This document shows, piece by piece, positions 56,610 through 64,000 of a stretch of DNA of 64,000 nt (the first letter of the stretch is position 1; every line of letters starts with the position of its first letter). The notes beneath the pieces are model-generated. The model was not told where the DNA came from. It saw nothing but the letters and a program-made list of their open reading frames with translations, and searched no databases. A program made the position numbers and the translations under genes. The stretch comes from Anarhynchus alexandrinus (lineage: Eukaryota; Chordata; Aves; Charadriiformes; Charadriidae), in assembly GCA_008711295.1 (NCBI GenBank), contig VUYV01000074.1, forward strand, positions 3,070,080 to 3,134,079, in the 5' to 3' direction.

Positions 56610-59600
56610 CTGCAAGAGGGGATGGGAAGAAACCGTTAACAGCAGAGCTTCAGTGCCTGCTCTCAGCTTATTCAGCACCCGCAGCAAGCAGTTCATCCAA
56701 GGACCAGCAGTGTAGTTGAGAGGATGGGGGACAGGCTGGGTTTGAGCTGGGGATTTGCTGGGCAAAATTAATCAAATCACTTTGCACCTCAATACCTAAT
56801 TCCCTCCTCCCTCCAGGGGCTGCAACGGTCGGGGCAGAGCTGATGTATTGCTGGTCCCTTATCACACTTCACTAGCAGCCACTGCCACAGAGTAGCCTCC
56901 TCCTGTCCCCTCCACTTGACGTGGGTTTCCAGCTCCCTGGGCAGGGCTCATCTCCTTCCACACATGTACCAAGCATGGAGGAATTTCAGCTAGTACCAAA
57001 AAGCAGACAGACAGTAAAGTGCATGTCTGAAAACAAGCTTCTCCCAAAACCTTGCAGCCTACCTGCTTCACAAGGCAGGCATGAGAGTTTTGCTCTCCCT
57101 GCATTTAGTTTTGCTTCGTCTTTTATCTTTTATACTTACAGACCAGAATTGCTTCCAGACGGAGACAGGGGTTAGTACGGCAGGCTTTTCACGCAGAATT
57201 TGGAGGTTGCCTGTTGAAAGGCACCACAGCCCAGAACTCCCAAGGCATCCAGGTGCCCAAACCCATGGACTTCAGGCTGCCAAACAGCTTTTGAGGACCT
57301 GGCAGAAGCCGCATACCACTGGCCTCTGCGCTGCAGGTGGCTGTGGAGGACTTCCCCGTTCATCAGGTTATTGCCACTAGGTGTCAGAAATGGCCAACCC
57401 AGCCCTGTGCAGAGCCCTCCCGCACCCTGCTCAGCACCCCAGCCCGGCCCCACACCCCATGGGCCCAGGGTGATGGGTGCCCAGGAGCATAGCCAGCAGG
57501 GAAAACCGTTCGGTCCAGGGCCGGCCACCAGCTCATGTCCCCATGGTGCAGTGGATGGGAACGCTGCTGTGGGGGGCTGTGATGAAAATAGATGGGTTGG
57601 GACTGGAGGCTGAACATGGTCCAGTTTTCTTCAGGATGCTGGGTACCCCCTAGCTCCCCTCACATCATGATGGAAGGACTCACCAGCTCTCTGTAAAGTG
57701 GGTCCAAGGTGAACCAGAGAGCCACAGCGCACCGCTGGCCTTTGGTAACCGCCTTCACCCCATGGGGGTTCTCGCCGCCCGATGAGAAGCTGATCATTCT
57801 CCCACACTTGGGCTTGATGGAGGCCTGTGGGAAAACAGGTGACACCAGGCTGGCAAGGAGCAGCACGGCTGCACACATTGGCCATGTCTGGGCTTGTCAT
57901 GGTCCAGGGCCTGGGATCTTACTGGGCATCTCTCTACATTGCCCCAGGACCCAGTGAGCTGCTCTGGAGGATATGCAGAGCTCTGGGCATGGCTGTAAAA
58001 ATGTGTGGGGTAAATAGGGAGGTGTGAGGGTTGGTCCTGCTGCACAGCCATCACACAGAAAGGAGATGGCGGCAGGGAGTCCTCACAAAGCGTGCAGGTG
58101 ACCCCCTACAGCAAACCAGGGCCACGGTATAGCTCCAGGGAGGTTCAGACTAACCCTGGCATGGTCTGTGAAACGCCTTTCTTTTCTCTGCTGTCTCTAC
58201 AACAGGTATCCTGCAGGACTCAGGGGCAAAAGTGCCTATCAGATCAGCCCTCTGGCACTGGTCTTAGGTAGATGCAATCTATCCTCCAGCATCTACTGGA
58301 GTTCAGAGCCCCAGCATGGTGCCCAGACGCTCTGTCCAACCACGGAGGGCATGCCCAGCCTCCCAAATGGCTCATGCAGAGGTGGGGGGTTGTGCCTGGG
58401 TCCCATCCCTCTCATGGACATGTCCACCACCGTGACCTGCTCTGGGCCAGACACTGCCTATGTACAGAGGCATTGCTTCGTGTTTGGCCACGAGATGGGG
58501 TGGGAGCTCAGTGGTCCTCCAGGCAGGGAGGACCTCTGATCTGCAGGTTTCCTGCTCAGAGCAGCCTCTGGGCAGGGCACAGAAGATCTGTGCACCTCTG
58601 CCAGAGGATTTTGTAGAGGTTCTTTGCAAGGTAGGAGCCACAGGCTGCCGGGGGAAGCCCAGAGCCCCAGAACAGGCTCCTGAGGAACGGCGTTTGGTCC
58701 ACAGCACTGACTTACTGTCACGGTTTTGGCATCCATCTCCGTGAAAATGAACTCGCCTCCTTCGAAATCTGCATTCATGTACAGGAGGGCACTGGGGGAA
58801 GAAGCGGGAGACCCCTGTGAGGGGAGCAGCAGGGACAGCTCGGGGCTGACCTCCCACCTCCAGGGCAGATCCTGCATCTCTCCACTGAGATGTGGATGAG
58901 GAGGCTGCCAGGCAGGGGAGGTCCTGCTGTGGGGCCAGTTGGGGCCACCCAAACTGCCTGCATTTTGGAGCCACAGCTGAGAACCAGCAGATCACTTCTT
59001 GGCTAGAGAACAATTCTCAAAATGTCCCCTGGGCCCCACCAGCTCTCACCCTCCCATTCTGCACTGAAACCACACAACAGAGACACAGTCCTGTGGGCCT
59101 CAGCTGGAATCTCCTGACCCTAAAATATCACAGAGCCATTACAGTTAAACTCTGGCTTGAAGCTTAGCCATGATGCTTGCTGCCCCCAGAAACTACCTGC
59201 TGGATCTCACTTCTGCCATGGCTGGGATGGACCAGCTTTAGATCTGTGGAGCAGGATGCCCTGTCTTGGGGAGGGTCCCTGGGCACCCCTGGGGGCAGCT
59301 CCCCTTTTTGCCTACCTGTAATCCCGAAATGTGTAGGCAGGAGGCTCCTTCCAGCACTCGTTGGCCTCAGGATCCAAGAGGCAGTTGTCAGCATGGATGG
59401 GGTGGCTCAGGTCATTCCTCCTCTCCTGCTGGCCTAGGCAGGACCATGTGGAGGAAGGGGGAAGGAGAAGGGGTGGATGAGATGGAAATGCCATGCTCTG
59501 TGGGGTCCGTCATGGTAGGGAGCCTGCCCTGACCCCACTCCGGGTGGTGTTCACAGGTGAGAGGAGGAAAGGAAAGGCTGGGGAGAAAAGGCAACATCTG

Positions 59601-62600
59601 AGGACTCAGATCTGCACAGCTCTGTTTGTTCCTTACTGCAGGGAAGCAAGATGGAGAGCCGCAGGGGGTGGAAAGGAGAAGGGACAGTGAGAGGAGGCAA
59701 GAGAAGAGGAAGGAGAAAAGAGGAAGAGTTGGAGGCACGTAAAACAAGAGACATCCCAGAAATGAGCTTCTTCAGGACAACAGTGCCCACCCTTTGCTGC
59801 TGTGGGGATGGTGACTTTGCCCAGCCCTCAGCCACCAGTTTAAGCATCAGGCAAAACAGAGCTACTCTCTGGCTTGGGTCCCCTACTCATAAACCCTCCA
59901 TGGGGGGCTAAACCCCTTCTGTCCTCCCTGCCCTGTCCCACCACCACAAGCCCTCACCGGAGAGGGCAGTGCGGCACACCAGGTGGGTGTAGGAGAAGTA
60001 GAGCGTGGAGTTCAGCATGAAGTAGGACTCAACAATCCTGCGAGCCTTCTCGCTGATGTCGTAGAAAAGCCGGGCACTCTTCAGCGGGACACGGCCCTCG
60101 TAGCCATACTGGGCAAGGAGAAGGGACAAGAAAGGGTCAGTGCCGCGTATTGGCTGGGAGAAAGGGCATGGGAGAGGAGGAGGGCAGGAGATGTACCTTG
60201 AGGGCTTTGAGGACAGTGGCTCCTTCAAATTTCTCGTTTGGGGTGTGGGGGGATGTTTTGCCCCTGTAACCGTCTCCAGCCAACATGATCCCCTGAAAGA
60301 CATGGACACGGGTGAGGGGTGAACTGGTTCCCCAGGAGAGGGGGAGCTGCAATGGAAGCACCTGGCACCCTCTTCCCCAAATCCCTCAGGGCTGCATTCA
60401 CTGGGACAAGTGAGTTGGGTGGGAAGGCACTGCAGCTCTCCATGAACACAGTCCATTCTGAGATGCTGGAAAACAGCCACCCACCTCCTGACTGGGTACG
60501 TTCAGGCACCCTCAGTCCCTTCCCAAGCTCAGTTGATGATGAATGAGAAGGCTCAACGAGGTTTGCGGATGAGCATCCTTTGGGGTTGTGTATAACATGC
60601 AGCAAAGAGCTATTTCAGCATGGGCTCTGCCTTGCAGCATCTTTCTAAGAACAGCCCAAGATGGAGCAGCAGCTCCTGTGCTGCAGTTATGGGTGTGTTA
60701 TGGGGATAAGCATCTAACTGCTCTCCACGGGCATCCTGGCATCAGCTGCAACACTCAAGAGTGAGGCATGAACCCGGAGCCTCTCCAGGGGCTGATCACA
60801 CATTCAGCTCTCAGAAGCCATCAGGCACTCAGCCCAGGTGGCACTCATCCCCCCCCCCAGGGGCACTGCCTACTCACATTGGCCACCCTGTGAAGCTCTC
60901 GGCACTGCTCCTCAGAGATGACATTATCCAGTAGTACTCGCTGGGTGCCATTCAGCTGCTGCGAGTTGTAGACAAACTTCACGTCACTGTAGAGAAGCGG
61001 ACCCCCTGATGGAAAGAGAGACACAAAACGACCCTGCTGAACATGCTCTGGCCTCGTTGACATCTTGTACCGTGGCTGAGGGCCAGGTGAAGTCACCCGG
61101 CTGTACTGCCAGGGAAAGAGCTTCGCAGCAGAGAGCAGAGTTTGGCCTCACATCAGCAACAAAAGAAACAGAAGCAATGGAAACACCCGGAGATTAAATC
61201 AATTTGCTGCAAGAGCATCAGCATTTTCCACCTTCTCATTAGCTGCCTTGCAAACGCAGGGACCACAGCCTGAAAATGCCAAAACCTGATGGGACACAAT
61301 GAGAGACACAGACACCGGCTGACTGGGCTCTCCCACCCAGCAGCCAACATCAGTGGAGGCCAGAAGTTTCCATTTGCGCTGAGTGGCTCTTGCCGGCTCC
61401 ACATGCAAAGCCGCTCTCTGCAATTGTCATCAGTGGCTTTTTTTGTCTTTTACACACACAGAAAACCTAATGCGGTGCTGAGCTTGCAGCAAGCATCGCT
61501 TGTTCTCCACCAAGAACAGGGGCTGGGAGGGGATGAATCAGAGGACACTGAGGACAATCCTCCTCCGCAGAGGCAAAGGAGCTGCCGTGGCCGTCCCTGC
61601 CATCCCTCACTCCCTGCCTCCGAGCTGCCTCCCTCTGCCTGCCAGAAGCTGACGGCTTGGCTGCATTTTGGAGGTCCCAGGTAGCATCCCTGGGATGGCT
61701 GGGCTTGCACACTGCTGGGCTCCCGCCTGGTACGGCGCCACAGAGCCTTGCCACGTGCTGAACGAAGGGGCAAGGAGAAGAGAGAGATTAGCTCTGTACA
61801 GGAAGTTTCGATCCATCCCCATCATATTTGCCTGATCAGAAAAACATGGTGAGGCCACTAAATCTCCATCTTCTGAAGCCTCTTCCCCTCATCTCCTTGA
61901 AGAGAGACAATGAAAGAAATGGCAACAATAAAAACCTAAACCAGATGTTTCTTCAGGAGGAAGGTGACATATATCTAAACTGTGGGAAAAATCTGTTGTC
62001 ACAGAGCTGCAATAAAACAGAGGAAACAGAGCTGCAGAGCTCCTCTCACCATGTGGCACAAGGAAATTTCTCTGTTCCACTGCCTTTATAATTACTACTT
62101 TTCCTGTCCGTTGAAGCACATCATGTTTTTGGAAGGTCTCCTTGGCCTGTGGAGGACACATAACCCTGAGGGCACTGATCTGCCACTAGCCCATGACTTT
62201 ATTTCCAAAGACTCAAGTTTCTTGGAAACGAAAAAGATGGGACATTCCTCATGTTCACTTTGCTGTTCTTGTTGCTCAACAATAGCATTTATTATAAATG
62301 CAGCTGGATCAGAAACAGGACTCTGAAACCCAAACTCCTGGCACACTCCAGTTCAGGGCTGAGTTTTCCAGCTCAGATGTTGCTCTTCCCTAGCCGTAGG
62401 GATGAACCTGGAAGGCATCGCTCACCACTTCGCCGGTTTCCTCTGTGCCTCCCAGGGAACCAGTTGGGGGCTGCCCTGTGCTGTGAACCCTTGTCCCACA
62501 CCAGCAGCACGCTCCCCGCTGCCTTCCTAACCCCACTGCCTCTAAGCGCCAGCAGAGAGACAGACCTGTTTCCCATGTGTATGCTCTGTGAAAAACACCC

Positions 62601-63966
62601 CAAAGAAATTGAGGAATACTTTGGACTTTGGGGAGTGCAGGAATTAATGGAAAAGAGGAAAGGGGGAAGGGAAAAAGTACAGAAGAGGAGTACAACATTC
62701 AAATGGACTTTTCTTTTTCTCTTTTGGCCTTTTCTTTCTCTAAGTGAACAGAGAGAAACAAAAAATAGACAACAGAGAAAGGAAGCAGTTGGATGGACAA
62801 AAATCCCATTTTCTTTTTGAATGGTTTCAGTTTTCTTTGCAAACTTGAAAACATTCTGCAACTAAACCAGAATGAAAGCATGGAGAGAAAAAAAAAAACA
62901 GAGAAAGACGCACTCTGAAATTATTTGGTTATAGCAGGCAAACAGGCCAACAAATATAAATCAACCAGCTCTTGGCTTAAATAAGCTCTTCAGGATCTTC
63001 CTGTGGTATTTGCCTATTTTACGTATGGCTAGAGAAGGGATAACAACACTCTGAACACAAAACTGAGCAGCTGGCGACAACTTGGGCCGTGGAAAGCTGC
63101 GAAATTCCCCAAAAAGCACAACCATCCATTGCATTACAGGGAGGTTTAATTGCCTGCTGTGGTGGAGCTGCCCACTAGAGACACAAGACACCTCCTGGCT
63201 TGAGATCCCATTGTCTCGCAGTGAGGAGCACGCTTTGGTGTTTGGCTACAACGTAGTTTTTCAAAATTGTTATGGGGGAAATCTTGTCTTTAGTAGAAGA
63301 TGCTATGGTATTTTCTGTGGCTGCCAAAAATGTGCTGAAATCAGCTGAAATGATCACCGACAGGCCTTAAAACCAAGTGATTTGATGTAAGCCAAGACAC
63401 GAAATCACAAGCCAGTCTGCAAACAGAAATGGCTATTAATACGGTGTCATCCAGCACATTTAGCAAAGCATCATTTTCCCAAAACCTAATGCCTCCAGCA
63501 TCCATCCTTCTGCAGACTGGACAACAGTGAACGTTTTAATCTTAAAAACACCTGGGGAAAAGACTACTGTTTGCTGGTGCCACCTTCCCCACGGTGAGGA
63601 GGACCCAGCCTCCCAGCTCCACATCTCAGGGCTCTGTACTGAGCAGCTCAGCAGGTGGGAAAAGCAAGTCCAAGAGCAGAGCAGTGCTGGTGGGATCCAC
63701 AGACCCAGAAATGCTGTGGCAGCATCGAAAACTTCTCTCTCTCTTAAACAAAACTTCAACCCCTCTCAGATGGGATTGGCCCTCACTGCTCAATGTCCAG
63801 CCTTTGCAGTCTGCAGTCTCTAGCAATAGGAAAAAACCTTCTGATTTTGTTGAAACATCTTCATCACTTACCTTCTTTCAGCTCTCGATCGGGTTTTGGC
63901 ATGGGTTTCTTTGCCAGGGACAGCCGGGGCCCATCCTCTGGTTCACTGCTGATACTTGATGGGACA
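56517..63966 (-). CDS. P3H2: P3H2 (prolyl 3-hydroxylase 2, LEPREL1), 3' half: exons 8-15
   Basis: P3H2 is an ER-resident 2-oxoglutarate/Fe(II) dioxygenase that 3-hydroxylates proline in collagens, notably type IV. Eight exons are read on the minus strand: 63872-63966, 60878-61005, 60197-60292, 59958-60108, 59316-59433, 58716-58791, 57684-57824 and 56517-56609, in consistent phase and all with GT-AG introns. The product fragment begins VPSSISSEPEDGPRLSLAKK and ends NINPKDEL. The catalytic HxD is in HPIHADNC (exon 12). The distal His (NPHGV) and the 2-oxoglutarate-binding Arg (GQRCAVALW) are in exon 14. The C-terminal KDEL is an ER retrieval signal. Counting back from a 15-exon, 708-residue human protein puts every exon in register. 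P3H1 and P3H3 are less likely given near identity to human P3H2. The 5' exons lie to the right of the window. Confidence 0.97.
56610..57683 (-). other. P3H2: P3H2 intron 14
   Basis: A 1.07 kb intron with no separate gene. It contains a CTCF-like motif with one mismatch at 57374-57387 (+ strand). Confidence 0.92.
57684..57824 (-). CDS. P3H2: P3H2 exon 14 (distal His and 2OG-binding Arg)
   Basis: 141 nt, 47 codons in phase 0, encoding ASIKPKCGRMISFSSGGENP, then HGVKAVTKGQRCAVALWFTL and DPLYREL. The His after NP is the third iron ligand. The Arg of GQRCAVALW, ten residues later, fits the 2-oxoglutarate-binding position of the HxD...H...R/K signature. Donor GTGAGT, acceptor CCACAG. Confidence 0.97.
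57825..58715 (-). other. P3H2: P3H2 intron 13
   Basis: An 891 bp intron with no other supportable feature. A perfect p53-family half-site, GGACATGTCC (58416-58425), occurs here but is not informative alone. Confidence 0.92.
58716..58791 (-). CDS. P3H2: P3H2 exon 13 (dioxygenase core)
   Basis: 76 nt completing a split Ser codon, then encoding ALLYMNADFEGGEFIFTEMD and AKTVT. The FEGGEF strand is a conserved element of the double-stranded beta-helix fold. Donor GTAAGT, acceptor CCCCCAG. Confidence 0.97.
58792..59315 (-). other. P3H2: P3H2 intron 12
   Basis: A 524 bp intron. Nothing further is seen. Confidence 0.93.
59316..59433 (-). CDS. P3H2: P3H2 exon 12 (HxD iron-binding motif)
   Basis: 118 nt encoding (G)QQERRNDLSHPIHADNCLLD, then PEANECWKEPPAYTFRDY and AG of a split Ser. 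HAD supplies the His and Asp iron ligands. Acceptor CCTAG, donor GTAGGC. Confidence 0.97.
59434..59957 (-). other. P3H2: P3H2 intron 11
   Basis: A 524 bp intron. On the + strand it has a long purine-rich stretch at about 59650-59735 (GGA/GAA-rich), which reads as pyrimidine-rich in the transcript. Nothing else is supported. Confidence 0.92.
59958..60108 (-). CDS. P3H2: P3H2 exon 11
   Basis: 151 nt encoding YGYEGRVPLKSARLFYDISE, then KARRIVESYFMLNSTLYFSY and THLVCRTALS plus G. NST is an N-glycosylation sequon in the luminal enzyme. Acceptor GCCCAG, donor GTGAGG. Confidence 0.97.
60109..60196 (-). other. P3H2: P3H2 intron 10
   Basis: A short, 88 bp GT-AG intron, near the lower size limit for vertebrates. 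Confidence 0.95.
60197..60292 (-). CDS. P3H2: P3H2 exon 10
   Basis: 96 nt, 32 codons, encoding GIMLAGDGYRGKTSPHTPNE then KFEGATVLKALK. The Gly of FEGATVL falls at residue 508 when counted back from a 708-residue protein. This is the position of the reported human high-myopia substitution G508V, and it is conserved here. Donor GTACAT, acceptor TTTCAG. Confidence 0.97.
60293..60877 (-). other. P3H2: P3H2 intron 9
   Basis: A 585 bp intron, with a C run at about 60850-60858 near its donor end. Nothing else is seen. Confidence 0.93.
60878..61005 (-). CDS. P3H2: P3H2 exon 9
   Basis: 128 nt encoding (G)GPLLYSDVKFVYNSQQLNGT, then QRVLLDNVISEEQCRELHRV and AN. This is the entry to the prolyl-hydroxylase catalytic region, and NGT is a possible N-glycosylation site. 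Acceptor CATCAG, donor GTGAGT. Confidence 0.97.
61006..63871 (-). other. P3H2: P3H2 intron 8
   Basis: A 2.87 kb intron. Open frames on both strands around 62.25-62.86 kb overlap each other, show no domain and are not supported as genes. The region is otherwise unique sequence with short A and T runs. Confidence 0.9.
63872..63966 (-). CDS. P3H2: P3H2 exon 8 (linker before the catalytic domain)
   Basis: 95 nt encoding VPSSISSEPEDGPRLSLAKK then PMPKPDRELKE plus G, after acceptor CTCCTCAG (the first base completes a split codon). The charged, proline-rich linker precedes the catalytic region. Donor GTAAGT. The last 34 bases of the window (63967-64000) are intron 7. Confidence 0.93.
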
Positions 63967-64000
63967 CTGAGGAGCAAAAGAGAAGAGGAACATCATGACT

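Noticed and set aside
58416..58425. Perfect p53-family half-site GGACATGTCC in P3H2 intron 13
   Set aside because: One half-site alone is expected many times in 64 kb, and no second half-site lies next to it.
62251..62861. Overlapping frames of 189 (+) and 162 (-) codons in P3H2 intron 8
   Set aside because: They overlap each other on opposite strands, are low in complexity (Lys/Arg/Phe-rich) and match no family.

Overview
This is vertebrate nuclear DNA, most likely from a bird. It carries split genes with GT-AG introns, no bacterial-style gene packing, and two fragments with the typical 3' end of avian CR1 retroposons (about 14895-15038 on + and 24300-24362 on -). Two genes can be read, and they converge tail to tail, the same order as on human chromosome 3q28. 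Four isolated N bases (1646, 39073, 42644, 49138) mark a draft assembly.

Left part (1 to about 38800, + strand): the 3' two thirds of TP63, the p53-family transcription factor p63. The first 15.9 kb is the end of the large intron before exon 5 (human numbering). The TA and deltaN first exons and exon 4 lie upstream of the window. Exons 5-14 are all present with clean splice sites and encode 487 residues: almost all of the DNA-binding domain, the nuclear-localisation and tetramerisation segments, the SAM domain and the C-terminal inhibitory tail. The gamma-specific terminal exon, with its own stop and polyadenylation signals, lies between exons 10 and 11. Alpha, beta, gamma, delta and read-through (epsilon-like) C termini can all be derived from the sequence. 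The alpha 3' UTR runs to about 38.8 kb with AATAAA signals at 37881 and 38775.

Middle (about 38.8-56.4 kb): a 17.6 kb intergenic interval with no supportable protein gene. It holds a small CpG-rich patch with a full match to the CTCF core consensus (42734-42747, - strand), a GC-rich stretch at 43.3-44.0 kb, microsatellites, and a ~402 bp near-identical direct duplication separated by a single N (48736-49539), which is probably an assembly artefact.

Right part (56.4 to 64.0 kb, - strand): the 3' half of P3H2 (LEPREL1), prolyl 3-hydroxylase 2, an ER enzyme that modifies collagen. Exons 15 back to 8 are present. They include the complete 2-oxoglutarate/Fe(II) dioxygenase domain and the C-terminal KDEL retrieval signal. 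The 5' half of the gene lies beyond the right edge.

The two genes do different jobs (epithelial transcription control and collagen modification), and nothing in the sequence shows that they work together. I found no novel gene system. The points most worth a second look are an intronic CpG island in TP63, the candidate CTCF boundary between the two genes, and the duplication at the N gap.
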